Assembly: GCA_002104905.1 (NCBI GenBank) | Contig: MCFE01000018.1 | Coordinates: 182,066 to 246,065 of the forward strand | Direction: 5' to 3' | From: Basidiobolus meristosporus CBS 931.73 | Lineage: Eukaryota > Basidiobolomycota > Basidiobolomycetes > Basidiobolales > Basidiobolaceae | DNA: 64,000 nucleotides | Shown: in pieces, positions 12,121-23,694 of the stretch | Layout: each line of letters starts with the position of its first letter | How positions within the stretch are numbered: position 1 is the stretch's first letter | The notes under the pieces: model-generated | The model's input: the letters and a program-made list of their open reading frames with translations, nothing else | Database searches by the model: none | Told to the model about the DNA's origin: nothing | Program-made: the position numbers and the translations under genes

Positions 12121-13090
12121 TTACCTCCGTACTTCTGACAGGGCAATTGGCACTCTCCCAATCACCCCACCATCAGCAGTATACACCAGCATGTGGTGAC
12201 ATAAACAATCATTTCAAAATGTTAACTCTGTGACCTGCCAACCAGTAAGTGGTATTGTTGGCAATGCATCAAGATTAAAGGCATTACCTTTCGCAGATGT
12301 GTAGTCAAGAGTTATTAAAGAGATCTGTACGTTTCTATTGGTACAAGCATTATTCATATAGAAATTGACGATATGCGGATGGAATAAATGCTCAGATATA
12401 CCTAAATTGGGTGGATACTACCATGTTCATAACTTGCTTACCCTAATGTATCGGCCACTCGGTGGATCGAGATTGCTGAAGGAACCGATTAGTTCTGATT
12501 CCAGTTGGACTCTACATTAGGAACATAGGACATGTGAAGCCCAGCGATGTAAATGTGGAAATGGGAATAGAGGCCTGGTGCAAAGTGGCTGACTGCATTA
12601 CTACCAATAGCTGTCGATCATAACCCCGGAACAATAATGTCAGACGCAAGGAGTGGACAAATCATTCCTCAAGATGCAGCATAAAATCCTGACTAGGGTA
12701 CGGCAAACAGCAAGCCTAGTTTCACTCTACAGAAAGCCCGGCGTTCGACCGAACATTCCATTTGCAGCGTCTCTGCTTGGCTGCCTTCCATCCGAGGGTT
12801 ACTACTGTACAAGTACCGGTGTAGTTCGCATGATTTTCCAAGCATATCGTGTTATATCAGGAACGCAGGTCAAAAGCGTCAATTCGAAATTTATTTGTTG
12901 TTCTGATTAGAGTGCTTGTAAGGAATGAAACGACTATTGTGGGTGAATGTATGATATGGTGTAGGTTTCGTAGTTACGAATGAAAATTATTTCTCCTGTC
13001 AGGGAGTATGAAATATTCTGCTCGTATAATGCAAGTTTATTAGTTTAAATTTGAATCAACGTGGTGCAGTGTATATAATTTCATTGTAAT
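12120..13090 (-). pseudogene. RdRP pseudogene 6 (catalytic fragment)
   Basis: Third tandem minus-strand copy: catalytic region at 12950-12420, then the first part of the C-terminal segment to ~12120, where it stops abruptly at pseudogene 5. It forms the left arm of a diverged inverted repeat with 13835-14130. The plus-strand open frame of 85 codons at 12653-12910 is antisense to it. The duplicate at 50740-51650 lacks ~60 bp present here at about 12145-12205. Confidence 0.6.
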
Positions 13091-13239
13091 CATAGGACTC
13101 GAGTCAATTTCTGGCCCTGAATACGAATCTCAAACGGGCAGAACGCGGTCTACATAATTCTGAACTATGAAAGGGTAGTGTTTTTAGGCCAGTAACATGG
13201 GTGGATTTCATTTCCACATTGATGAGTTATTTTAGCAAA

Positions 13240-15070
13240 ATGACAACGTCGCCCATCATACCAGGAGTATTGGTCTCTGGATATCCAATCAACGAATAGC
13301 TTAAATTACCATGGCTTTAGCTACAGAAATCACTAGTAAGCGCCATAGAAAGGTCATATGCGGTACGTTTCAGTTCAGCTTTGTTACACACAAGAGTATT
13401 CATGAGGTCGTACCTGACGGTTGGGTCGCCGGAAGACTTGTTCATTTACGCCAAAGCCAGAGAAGTTCAGTTCAGAAAGTTCCGACTTGTAGATCGTGCG
13501 AACCGCCGTGTTATTGCAAACCAATCTGAATTGAAAAATCATCTTGAGCTGTCCATAATGTAGGTTACCGATAATGCTTGATTCATTTGCAAGATGATCA
13601 CCTATACACAACGGATTAAATCTTGAACGACCAATCTCTGGCTTGAAAGTAACAGGCCCTTTACTACCACTGAAGCTGGGTAGGCGACACATTGGGAAAT
13701 ATGGTAAGAGTATATTCCCAAATGTCCGCAGATTATTTCAACAAATTACCGCTGGATTGAGTCGGAAGCCATGCTATCTGAGATATTTGACGATACAAGT
13801 ACGCTGAACGAAAACCATATAAACATTTAACTAAGATTCACCATCAATAGACGTTTTATTCCTTACAACTACTCTGGTCATCATAACAAATAATTTTGAT
13901 TTGACTTTTGACCGGCGTTTCTGATATAACATGACCTGCTTAGAATTTCATGTGAACTACACCGGTACTTGTACAGTAGTAACCTCCGGATGGAAGGCAG
14001 CCAAGTAGAGACGCTGCAAACGGAATATTCGGTCGAACGGCGGGCTTTCTGTAGAGTGAAACTAGGCTTGCTGTTTGTCAAACCCTAGTCAGCCTTTTAT
14101 GCTGCATCTTTGGTAATGTTTTATTCCCTCATTGCGTATGGCATTATTGTTCCGGGGTGATGATCGACAGTTATTGGTTGATATACAGAATCAGCCACTT
14201 TGCTTCAAGCCTCTATATTCATTCCCACATTCACATTGCTGGGCTACACATGTCATTTTTTCCCTGCGTAGAGGTCAATGCGAATCTGTACTAATCGGAT
14301 CCTTCAGCTACCAAGATCCACGGAGTTGTTAATTCATGGAGATAAGCCATAGGTATGATGTACTAGTTCATGCTTATCTGAATGTAAATTCACCTGCACA
14401 TCATATATTGGTAGCTGATTACTGATAGTACTGATAGACCCGTATAGAACCCTTTAATAACTCTGACCACCAATCTGCGAAAGATCATGCCTTAAATCAA
14501 TATGCAATACAAACACTACAACTTTGATTGATAGGTCTTAAAGATGACATCTTGACTGGGTATCCTGTGTCAACATAATCCAACATTTATGGCTAATTCC
14601 CCGATCAGTAGTATGGGTGTAACATTGCAATGATGGCATTGGAGATCATTTTCTCAACCTGCCACGAAAATATATTTTCAATCAGCCGATTTATTATTCA
14701 TTACACTGTGCATCAAGATGGATGTATTCCTAGACGGCTTCGTCATAAATATAAACTGTTAGTCCGCTTAATCGTAGTGTAGTCTGAACAATAAGATCTA
14801 CTGAGTTGTATGGTCATATATCAACAGAAGCTGACGTAGAGAGTTCTGAACGGCACGATGACAACAGTGTAGGATATTTGGAATGATTTTTCAGTTCCAT
14901 CAGTTGATTGAAACCATCCCACAAGTGATGCGCATCCCATATCTACGGCACGGTGCTGCTAATCATTGTACCGCTTTCTTTAAACAGCAGGAATCAGATC
15001 ACAATTCTCTTTGGAACAACAACGCAAAAATAGCTCGTTGTGCTGACTTGCCAATTGGGAATTAGATCTA
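13240..15070 (+). pseudogene. RdRP pseudogene 7 (mid domain, catalytic region, C-terminal part)
   Basis: Plus-strand copy. A frame at 13311-13500 reads MALATEITSKRHRKVICGTF, then VVPDGWVAGRLVHLRQSQRS, collinear with LSLAAEISNQKLTPGAFQI and VVPDDRMGGSLVHLRPSQRC of the intact RdRP. At 13740-13830 a segment reads FDDTSTLNENHI against IDDTNTLKENQI, so the reading passes in order into the catalytic relic at 13835-14340 (NGGLSVE in place of NGGDLDGD). The C-terminal part, inverted relative to 3650-4300, runs to ~15070. This copy is the best evidence that the whole repeat family is RdRP. Partial duplicate at 51780-52790. Confidence 0.75.
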
Positions 15071-15079
15071 TATCTTAGT

Positions 15080-15451
15080 AATAAGTTACAAGGCACATAC
15101 AGCTGAAAAATATCTTGTGTCAATCAGCAACCTTGAAATCACAATATTCACTCAACTAATATCATAAGTTCTATCACCACAGAAATTTTGAAATTTGTTG
15201 GAAAACATCCCATATAAATGTTAAGCAAATGTCACAATTGACCGACACCAAACATAACTCAAATCTACAAATGCAAGACCATAATCAATAAACAGTTTGT
15301 TCAGTACATATTTTCTAATCTGTGCAATAAATGAACATGACTGACACTTGTGACCTTTGGTAGGATTTACTACGACATGTTTGGAAAATTAGGGTGAAAA
15401 TCGCGGTCAATTGTAGAGTGGTAATTTCCGGGTGGAAGAGAATTTTCATGT
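15080..15451 (+). pseudogene. AT-rich stretch ending in a truncated RdRP catalytic fragment
   Basis: 15080-15330 shows nothing I recognise. From ~15340 the 'acgacatgtttggaaa...gtagagtggtaatttccgggtggaag' stretch resembles the catalytic relic of the other copies ('acgacacgcttggaaat...'), plus orientation. It is cut off where the inverted LTR fragment begins at 15452. Confidence 0.4.
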
Positions 15452-15619
15452 TCTGGGTACCTGATGTTTTGGTGGAAATATTTTAAGTAAATTGCAACAA
15501 GGAATTTGGCCAGTATTCTCTAAGATTTGTAGGTAATAATGTAAGTGACCAAGTTAGGTGAATATTTAGCTGGAATAAGGGATTTTTACAACACTCCCAC
15601 TCAACTAAATGCTCATACT
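15452..15619 (-). repeat. Inverted copia fragment (partial LTR plus internal 3' end)
   Basis: Reverse complement of the start of an LTR ('...ttttacaaca') preceded by the polypurine and last internal bases ('ctcccactcaactaaatg'). It lies head to head with the 5' LTR of the element that follows. It is older and more diverged than that element. Confidence 0.8.
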
Positions 15620-15952
15620 TGTTGTAAAAATTTGTAATTTCCACCTAAATATTCACCTAACTTAGTCACTTAGATCATTACCTTCAAATCCTAGAGAATA
15701 CTGACCAAATTCCTTGTTGGGATTTACTTGGAATATTTACCCAGAACCTGAAAATTAGATAAGTTGTCCAAACAGCCCCAAACTTTGCACACATGCTCTT
15801 GGGACCTTCCTTAACCTATTCTACATGTTTCTTATGCCAAGACCATGTAAAAGTATAAATACTACTTTTACATTCAATAAATCATCAGCTGAAAACCACA
15901 TAATCTACCTGTTCTCCCAATCACTTCCAATATCTCCAAGACTCTTACAACA
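15620..15952 (+). repeat. 5' LTR of copia copy 1
   Basis: 333 bp, TG...CA ends. Carries a TATAAATA promoter box and an AATAAATCA stretch with the poly(A) signal. Shorter than the 3' LTR because it lacks ~17 bp around 'caccaaaataccaggt'. Confidence 0.92.
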
Positions 15953-15956
15953 GGTT

Positions 15957-16715
15957 ATGAGCCCCAAGCTGTCACTCTCTGCAATGTCTACTACTGCTAT
16001 TACTGGAACTTTTCCCTCTGCTGAAAAGTTGGATGGATCTAACCACCAAGTGTGGAAGGTGAAGATGAAGATGCTGCTACAAGAAAGAGACCTTTGGGAT
16101 ATTGTCATGGGAGAAGAATGCCCTCCTAAAAACGTGGGAGAGGAAGCCTTAAAGTACCAGAAGAAAGAAGAAAGTGCCTTTAACTGCATTTGCCTTAATG
16201 TCAAGGACAAATTGCTAATTCAATGCTCAAGAGCAAAAACAGCAAAGAATGCCTGGAAAGCATTAAAAGACACCTACCAGTCATGTTCAGCTACCAAGAA
16301 AATGTATCTGAGATGAAAATTTTTTACTACAAAGATGCAGCCAGGAGAAGAAATGAAAAATCTAATTGATAGAATTACCCTGCTGGTAGATGAGATGGAA
16401 CCAGTGGGCATACCAACTACTGATGAGGATGTGATAGTAACCATCCTGATTAGCCTGACAGACAAGTTTCAGGGCCTTGTATCAGCCCTAGAGTCCCAAA
16501 CTGAAGATTTGACTTTAAATTATGTATATGGAAGACTCCTGGATGAAGAATTAAGAAAATCAAGCGCCAATAAGAAGGAAGAAGAAAATGCTTTAATAAG
16601 CAATGATAACCAACAAAGGAGGTACCCAAGACCCTACAAAGGCAATAGCAACCTGTTTTGCAACTACTGCAAAAGGAAAGGACACACATCAGACTGGTGT
16701 CTCAAAAAGATATGA
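15957..16715 (+). pseudogene. gag: copia gag, one in-frame stop
   Basis: Nucleocapsid/capsid precursor of the retrotransposon. The ATG five bases after the 5' LTR begins MSPKLSLSAMSTT; a UBN2-type gag domain follows (EKLDGSNHQVWKVKMKMLL, then LISLTDKFQGLVSALES). A TGA at 16314 breaks the frame, which otherwise stays open to a CCHC zinc knuckle, CNYCKRKGHTSDWC, at ~16655-16697. Right after the knuckle a deletion joins it to integrase sequence in another frame. Confidence 0.85.
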
Positions 16716-17447
16716 TATGCTCTGACAATGGTGGAGAATTTACCTCAAAACTCTTCATCCACTTCTGCAAAGTTCATGGGATCAAGCAAGAGACTACTGT
16801 ACCATACTCCCCACAGCAAAATGGAGTAGCAGAATGTGCTAACAGATCAATAATTGATATGGCAAGATCTATGATCCATGATCAAAAATTATCCTATGAT
16901 TTTTGGGTGGAATCAGTTGCCACTGCTGTATACCTTAAAAATAGGAGTTATAACAGAATACTTCGTGATTCTACTCCATTTGAAGCATGGCATGGATACA
17001 GACCAAGTGCAGAACATCTAAGAATATTTGGGTGTACAGCATATGCCAAAAACTGCCTGGAAATCAGTCAAAATTTGAGCCAAAAAGTGTAAATGCATAT
17101 TTTTGGGCTACTGCAATGAGAGTAAGGCATACAGACTCTACAATACCAAAGCAAAGAAGCTGATCAAGTCCAGGGATGTGTTGTTTTATGAAAATTCAAA
17201 ATTTTCACAAAAAATGACATCAGATGATGACAAAAACTTGATCTCAAATCCTCCAATTGTAAGGATTGAATCAGAGCAAAACAATGAAATTTTTTTCACT
17301 CCAGAGGACTCTACAACCATGATTCAGCCAGAATCAGTGCCTAGGAATATCCCAGAAGTGATCATTCCACTATTAAATGCCCGGAGATCAAATTGGACAA
17401 GAAATAGCCCAAATTACTATATCAATGAAGGTACAAACTTAGCCTAA
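16705..17447 (+). pseudogene. int: copia integrase, C-terminal half only
   Basis: Starts within the catalytic core at CSDNGGEF (second Asp of the DDE triad) and keeps the Glu motif as PQQNGVAECANR, where the usual Arg is Cys. The HHCC zinc domain and first Asp are absent. A stop after SQNLSQKV at ~17090 splits it. The remainder to 17447 is the variable region between integrase and RT. Confidence 0.8.
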
Positions 17448-17507
17448 GCCTATTCAGTCCATATTGATGAACCCCAGACTGTAAAAGAGGGCCTAAATAG
17501 CCCTCAG

Positions 17508-19036
17508 ATGAAGTTTTGGAGATCTGCAATGACTGAGGAATATCAGACCCTGATGGAGAATCAAACTTGGGACTTGGTCATATTACCAGTCAACCAGAAA
17601 TCAGTTGGATGCAGATGGGTCTTTAAGACAAATACAAAGCTGATGGTACAATTGAAAGATATAAAGCAAGACTTGTGGCCAAAGGATACTCTCAAACAAA
17701 AGGACTTGACTATACTGAGACCTTTGCACTGGTAGCCAAGTTTAATTCCATCAGATTGATATTGGCTGTTACAGCCAAATACAGCTTTTTATACATCAAA
17801 TGGATGTAAAAACTGCATTTTGAATGGAGAACTTGATGAGGACATGTATATGGACCAGCCTGATGGGTTTGCTGACCAAGATAACCCCCATTTGGTCTGC
17901 AAGCTTAAAAAGTCACTATATGGTCTCAAACAATCACCAAGAGCCTGGAATTGCAAGATAGATTCTTATTTGGAATCTTTGAGTTTCAAAAGGAGTAATG
18001 CTGACTATAGTAATACTATGAGCCAGATAGAGCAAGTCCAGTTCTATTAGCCCTATATGTGGATGATCTTATTATAGCCGCCAATAACCTAGCAACATTG
18101 GAAGAGATTAAATCCAGCCTATCTAAAGAGTTCAAGATGTCCAATCTAGGAGAACTCAGTTACTACTTGGGGATTAGGGTCTCCATAGACAGAAGTACCC
18201 AGACTATCACCCTAAGCCAATCCAACTATATTCAAGATATACTAAAGAAGTACCAAATGGAAGACTGTAAACCGGCAGCTACCCCAATGGAGACAAACCT
18301 TAACTTGGTCAAAACTCAACCAAATCAAGAGAGCTTGGTGCCATCTGAAAGCCCTGACTTTCCTTATCAATCTATGGTCAGCAGTCTGATGTATATCATG
18401 CTTGGAACACAACCAGATATCTCATATTCAGTGGGAGTTGTCAGCCAACATAATCAGAACTATGGATCTGATCATATTGCAGCAGTTAAGTGGATTTTTA
18501 GATACCTAAAAGGAACTGCTGATATCTGCTTAAGATACACTTATAAGAACTCAGAACAGAATTGTGTGGGATCCTCTGATGCAGATTGGGGACAAAACTT
18601 AGAATACAGAAGATCCACCACAGGATACACCTTTCTTTACTGTCAAGGAGCAATTTTATGGAATTTAAGAAAGCAACCAACCATAGCACTTTCTACCACA
18701 GAGGCAGAGTAAATGGCAGCCTGTGAAGCTACAAAAGAAGCAATGTGTGCAAGAAAGCTTTTTATAGATTTAGGCCATTGTCAAAAAATGCCTATTACTT
18801 TATTTCAAGATAAACAAGGATGTATACAATTAGGTAGAAATCCAACTTTTCATGCTAGAACCAAGCACATAGATATTAGACATCATTTCATATGTGAAGC
18901 TATAGAGAATAACTTAGTTAGCTTAGCCTACTGTCCTACAGATGAAATGATTGCAGAGATATTTACCAAACCATTAGCTAGAGACAAGTTTGAATATCTT
19001 AGGTCAGAATTAGGACTAGTCAGTGTGAACATTTAG
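17508..19036 (+). pseudogene. pol: copia reverse transcriptase and RNase H, frameshifted
   Basis: RT begins MKFWRSAMTEEYQTL. Frameshifts at ~17640 and ~17730 and a stop at ~17810 break it, but the KKSLYGLKQSPRAW motif (~17910-17950) and the catalytic LYVDDLII box (~18053-18076) are present. The connection domain and RNase H follow with SSDADWG and a premature TAA in TTEAE (18709), then a last open stretch ending LGLVSVNI just before the polypurine tract. It is inactive as it stands. Confidence 0.85.
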
Positions 19037-19047
19037 CTGAGTGGGAG

Positions 19048-19396
19048 TGTTGTAAAATTCATAATTTCCACCTAAATACTCACCTAACTTAGTCACTTCA
19101 ATCATTACCCTGAAATCTTAGAGAATACTGACCAAATTCCTTGTTGGGATTTACTTGGAATATTTTCACCAAAATACCAGGTACCCAGAACATGAAAATT
19201 CTCAAAGTTGTCCAAACAGCCCCAAGCCTTGCACACATGTTCTTGGGACCTTCCTTAACCTACTCTATGTGTTTGTTATGCCAAGACCAGGTAAAAGTAT
19301 AAATACTACTTTTAAATTCAATAAATCATTAAGTGAAAACCACATAATCTACTTGTCCTCCCAATCACTTCCAATATCTCCAAGACTCTTACAACA
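19048..19396 (+). repeat. 3' LTR of copia copy 1
   Basis: 349 bp, TGTTGTAAAA...TTACAACA. It matches the LTRs of the copy at 21625-25515 and the solo LTR at 21171 more closely than its own 5' partner does (it keeps the 'accaggtacccagaacatg' block), which argues for LTR exchange or a composite element. Confidence 0.92.
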
Positions 19397-19972
19397 TATT
19401 GGAGCTTCTGAACCTAGTATTCCCAAGCTTGCTCAATGTCATTCATACCCTCTGTAAGGTGGTTCTCCATTGCTGTCAGCTGGGAATGAAAGCTTCTAGG
19501 ACTTTTGTTGCTGTAGATGGTGGGATGAGACCTTGTAGTGCAGTAGTTCTTGTAATAGCAGAGAAGCTTAACAAGAGTTCTCCTTGAGTAGATTGGGGTT
19601 GGTGGTGCACAGTACTTGCTATAGATCTCCTCTAATGTGTCAAAAGGAAGTCCAGTGATAGTGATGGGATTGATGAGAAAAGACCATTCAGATGAGTAAG
19701 TCATATTTTATTGGTAGGTGATTGGGCTGAGGTGATGTGAATTGATTTGGTGCAATCAGCTTTACTTAACTGATTTTCCATGCATTATGATTAAATCTCC
19801 ATCAATTGCCATGTGTCCCATCAATATGTTGCAAAAATTATCCGCAAACAACAACTTGGTATTTTTATTGATGCTTTACTCAAAGTCTACAATCAAATAG
19901 GAAATATGCAATTGATATGATCTGATCAGTGTCAATGCAATCCAAGATGTGTCATGCATAATATATGGAAAA
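19397..19972 (-). other. Unassigned region with a 96-codon open frame (19414-19704, minus)
   Basis: Minus-strand frame reading SFLINPITITGLPFDTLEEI and ending QLTAMENHLTEGMNDIEQAW. It has a protein-like composition with no obvious low complexity, but I recognise no family. It abuts the 3' LTR, has no visible partner exon and lies among transposons, so a fragment of another element is as likely as a host gene. 19705-19972 is AT-rich with nothing recognised. Confidence 0.3.
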
Positions 19973-20323
19973 TGTTGTAATTATCAAGTTGTCACCAAAA
20001 TATTCATGCTAACTTAGTCACATAGATCTTGTTCTTTGATTAGCATTCTGTCCTGACCAAATTTCTTGTTGGGATTTAGTTAGAATATTTTCACCAAATA
20101 ATCAGGTACCCAGACTATGATCTTTCTCAAAGTTGTCCAAAAAGCCCCCAAACTTTGCACACATACTCTTAGGACCTTCCTTAACAAACTTTACACATAT
20201 GTTTGCTCTACTTTATCAAAAGTACAAATACCATACTTTTGATCAATAAATCTACAAGTGAGTAACATGTAAATCCTCTAGCTCTCTACATCACTTCCAA
20301 TACTCCTCAGAATATTGCAACCA
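19973..20323 (+). repeat. Old solo copia LTR
   Basis: Diverged LTR, TGTTGTAATTATC... to ...ATTGCAACCA. The central 'ccaaactttgcacaca' block and an AATAAATC stretch are recognisable. No internal sequence on either side and no clear target duplication. Confidence 0.8.
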
Positions 20324-21170
20324 AAAATTCAACAATCACATTAGTTTTCATACATATTCTATATAAGACCAGGTTGATGCCAATATACTACTGTATAAGT
20401 ATCCAAATCTGTCATTATGGTCCCTATACCAAGTCACAACTCATCCATAGTACAACACAGACAAAACACATCCCCCAGCTCATAAGTATGGTCCGGACCA
20501 GAAAAAGCAATGTTAGATCTGTTTGAGTTCTTGCCAAATGATTTTAGTATTGCCCAAGTGTCTATGATGAGCCTTCATACAGATATTTGGAACCACTCAT
20601 TAATTTAGCAAAACTAGATACCTCACAGAGTTGACAGAGATGGAAGTATCTGAGTAGAAAGCGGTGGCATGAGTCCTACATCAAGATGCAAGCAGATGTA
20701 TGTAAGTAGATATATAACAAGATAGGTATTGAAATCAAGAATGAGCTGAGAGTGAGGGGATTTGATGAGGAAGCCATGTGGGAACAATTTTGCATGCAAT
20801 TTGCCCAGTATGGGCTGGATGCACCTGTTTGTGCCCCAACTTTGGGAACCAAAGAGATTTTGAATGAGATTTTGCCTCAAGTGACTAATGTACTACGTGA
20901 TATATTAGTTGAGCCAAGTGGCTTCCAAGAGCAATGTACACAGGACTCATCCAGGCAACAGTTTCAAAGTATCAGACAGAAGGTAAGTGAATACCATGAG
21001 GAATCAGAAGGTGAGCCTCAAGAAGAAGAATACAGACCGCAAGCAACAGCATCCAGATTGTGCAAGCATGCCTTGCTGGATTCCTTACCATCCCTTGCAA
21101 ATTCAGCATGCTGGTGCATGTCAGTCCAAACTATACCAACACCCTTCACAAGAGCATCCCACATTAAGTC
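20324..21170 (+). other. Unidentified, possibly gag-like coding remnant
   Basis: From ~20690 a plus-strand frame runs through KNELRVRGFDEEAMWEQFCM, then EEESEGEPQEEEYR-type acidic residues (20985-21040), and is cut by the solo LTR at 21171. The helical, then acidic pattern is gag-like, but I cannot name a family. Removing the two copia insertions joins this stretch to 21520-21624 and 25516 onward as one older sequence. 20324-20690 shows nothing recognisable. Confidence 0.35.
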
Positions 21171-21519
21171 TGTTGTAAGAGTCTTGGAGATATTGGAAGT
21201 GATTGGGAGAACAAGTAGATTATGTGGTTTTCACTTAATGATTTATTGAATGTAAACGTGGTATTTATACTTTTACCTGGTCTTGGCATTACAAACACGT
21301 AGAATAGGTTAAGGAAGGTCCCAAGAACATGTGTGCAAAGTTTGGGGCTGTTTGGACAACTTTGAGAATTTTCATGTTCTGGGTACCTGGTATTTTGGTG
21401 AAAATATTCTAAGTAAATCCTGACAAGGAATTTGGTCAGTATTCTCTAGGATTTGAAGGTGATGATCTAAGTGACTAAGTTAGGTGAATATTTAGGTGGA
21501 AATACAAATTTTTACAACA
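21171..21519 (-). repeat. Solo copia LTR with perfect target duplication
   Basis: 349 bp in minus orientation, TGTTGTAAGAG...TTTACAACA on the plus strand. Flanked by AAGTC at 21166-21170 and AAGTC at 21520-21524, a 5-bp duplication typical of Ty1/copia. It arose by insertion followed by LTR-LTR recombination. Confidence 0.95.
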
Positions 21520-21624
21520 AAGTCAACTACCTTGGGTCAACATATGTGCTTCAGAGCAAACCTACAAGAGCTTGCCAAACAGCTCATATAGACACAAGTC
21601 CATTGGAGTGGGCCAAGTTGTGTT

Positions 21625-21972
21625 TGTTGTAAGAGTCTTGGAGATATTGGAAGTGATTGGGAGGACAAGTAGATTATGTGGCTTTCACTTAATGATTTAT
21701 TGAATGTAAAGTAGTATTTATACTTTTACCTGGTCTTGGCATAACAAACACATAGAGTAGGTTAAGGAAGGTCCCAAGAACATGTGTGCAAGGCTTGGGG
21801 CTGTTTGGACAACTTTGAGAATTTTCATGTTCTGGGTACCTGGTATTTTGGTGAAAATATTCCAAGTAAATCCCAACAAGGAATTTGGTCAGTATTCTCT
21901 AAGATTTCAGGGTAATGATTGAAGTGACTAAGTTAGGTGAGTATTTAGGTGGAAATTATGAATTTTACAACA
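21625..21972 (-). repeat. 3' LTR of copia copy 2
   Basis: 348 bp, TGTTGTAAGAG...TTTACAACA on the plus strand, followed by CTCCCACTCAGC, the complement of the polypurine tract. Confidence 0.95.
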
Positions 21973-21983
21973 CTCCCACTCAG

Positions 21984-22590
21984 CTAAATGTTCATACCAC
22001 TTGATCCTAGTTTTGACCTAAGATATTCAAACTTGTCCCTAGCTAATGATTGGGTAAATATATCTGCAATCATTTCATCTGTAGGACAATAGGCTAAGCT
22101 AACTAAGTTATTCTCTATAGCTTCACATATGAAATGATGTCTAATATCTATGTGCTTGGTTCTAGCATGAAAAGTTGGATTTCTACCTAATTGTGTACAT
22201 CCTTGATTATCTTGAAATAAAGTAATAGGCTTTATTTGACATAGGCCTAAATCTGTAAAAAGCTTTCTTAACCACATTGCTTCTTTTGTAGCTTCACAAG
22301 CTGCCATATACTCTGCCTCTGTGGTAGAGAGTGATATGGTTGGTTGCTTTCTTGAATTCCATAAAATTGCTCCTTGACAGTAAAGAAAGGTGTATCCTGT
22401 GGTGGATCTTCTGTCTTCTAAGTTTTGTCCCCAATCAGCATCAGAATATGCCATAAGATCCTGTTCTGAATTCTTATAAATGTATCTTAAGCAGATATCA
22501 GCAGTTCCTTTTAGGTATCTAAAAATTTGCTTAACTGCTGCAATATGATCAGATCCATAGTTCTGATTATGTTGGCTGACAACTCATATA
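21984..22590 (-). pseudogene. pol: copia RNase H region
   Basis: Open minus frame 22454-21984 with YSDADWGQNLEDRRSTTGY, then STTEAEYMAACEA (the catalytic Glu stretch, intact here and broken in copy 1), then ARTKHIDIRHHFI and the C-terminal ADIF motif. The upstream part to 22590 keeps the connection region and ends at the RT deletion. Confidence 0.88.
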
Positions 22591-23670
22591 TATAGTGACT
22601 TTTAAAGCTTGCAGACCAAATCAGGGTTATCTTGGTCAGGAAACCCATCAGGCTGGTCCATATACACGTCCTCATCAAGTTCTCCATTCAAAAATGCAGT
22701 TTTTACATCCATTTGATGTATAAAAAGCTGTATTTGGCTGTAACAGCCAATATCAATCTGATGGAATTAAACTTGGCTACCGGTGCAAAGGTCTCAGTAT
22801 AGTCAATTCCTTTTGTTTGAGAGTATACTTTGGCCACAAGTCTTGCTTTATATCTTTGAATTGTACCATCAGCCTTGTATTTTGTCTTAAAGACCCATCT
22901 GCATCCAATTGATTTCCAGTTGACTGGTAAATTGACTAAGTCCCAAGTTTGATTCTCTATCAAGGCCTGATATTCCTCAGTCATTGCAAATCTCCAAAAC
23001 TTTGTCTGAGGGCTATTTAGGGCCTCTTTTACAGTCTAGGGCTCATCAATATGGACTGAATAGGCAAAGGCTAAGTTTGTACCCTCATTGATATAGTAAT
23101 TTGGGCTATTTCTTGTCCAATTTGATCTCCGGGCATTTGATACTGGAATGATCACTTCTGTGATATTCCTGGGCACTGATTCTAACTGAACCATGGTTGT
23201 AAGTCTTCTGGAGTGAAAAAAATTTCATTGTTTTGCTTTGATTCAATCCTTACAATTGGTGGACTTGAGATCAAATTTTTGTCATCATCTGATGTCATTT
23301 TTTGTGAAAATTTTGAATTTTTATCAGACAACATATCCCTGGACTTGATCAGCTTCTTTGCTTTGGTATTGTAGAGTCTGTATGCTTTACTCTCATTGCA
23401 GTAGCCCAAAAATATGCATTTTACACTTTTTGGCTCAAATTTTGACTGATTTCCGGCCAGTTTTTTGGCATATGCTGTACACCCAAATATTCTTTGATGT
23501 TCTGCACTTGGTCTGTATCCATACCATGCTTCAAATGGAGTAGAATCACAAAGTATTCTGTTATAACTCCTATTTTTAAGGTATACAGCATTGGCAGCTG
23601 ATTCCGCTCAAAAATCATAGGATAATTTTTGATCATGGATCATAGATCTTGCCATATCAATTATTGATCT
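22590..23670 (-). pseudogene. pol: copia integrase C-terminus and RT N-terminal remnant
   Basis: RT begins at 22984 (MTEEYQALIENQTWDLV) and keeps WVFKTKYKADG and [13 protein letters not shown] before a stop at ~22703, then [15 protein letters not shown] before the deletion joint. Upstream, the integrase C-terminal part (23636-23421, then 23409-23182) is split by frameshifts. The YVDD-containing core is absent, so it cannot encode an active RT. Confidence 0.82.
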
Positions 23671-23694
23671 GTTAGCACATTCTGCTACTCCTTT

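Larger units (their letters stand above)
397..14080. repeat. Large direct segmental duplication, copy 1 (partner 37623-52645)
   Basis: 397-4730 matches 37623-41985 and 5870-14080 matches 44660-52645 in the same order and orientation, with a few percent mismatch by eye plus several indels. The centre differs (4730-5870 against 41985-44660), as does the orientation of one spacer. Decayed pseudogenes were therefore copied as one ~14-kb piece. Confidence 0.9.
15620..19396 (+). mobile_element. Ty1/copia LTR retrotransposon, defective copy 1
   Basis: Bounded by two LTRs beginning TGTTGTAAAA and ending TTACAACA. A GGTTATGAGCC stretch just after the 5' LTR is in primer-binding-site position, and GCTGAGTGGGAG before the 3' LTR is the polypurine tract. 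Gene order gag, integrase, RT, RNase H is that of Ty1/copia. Protease and the first half of integrase are missing: the gag zinc knuckle at ~16697 runs straight into the second integrase aspartate motif. Stops and frameshifts in all parts. Flanking pentamers (ATACT and TATTG) do not match, so the ends did not come from one simple insertion or have been changed. Confidence 0.92.

Noticed and set aside
20752-21249. 165-codon frame as a complete gene
   Set aside because: Its last ~27 codons are LTR sequence; the real frame is broken by the solo LTR at 21171.
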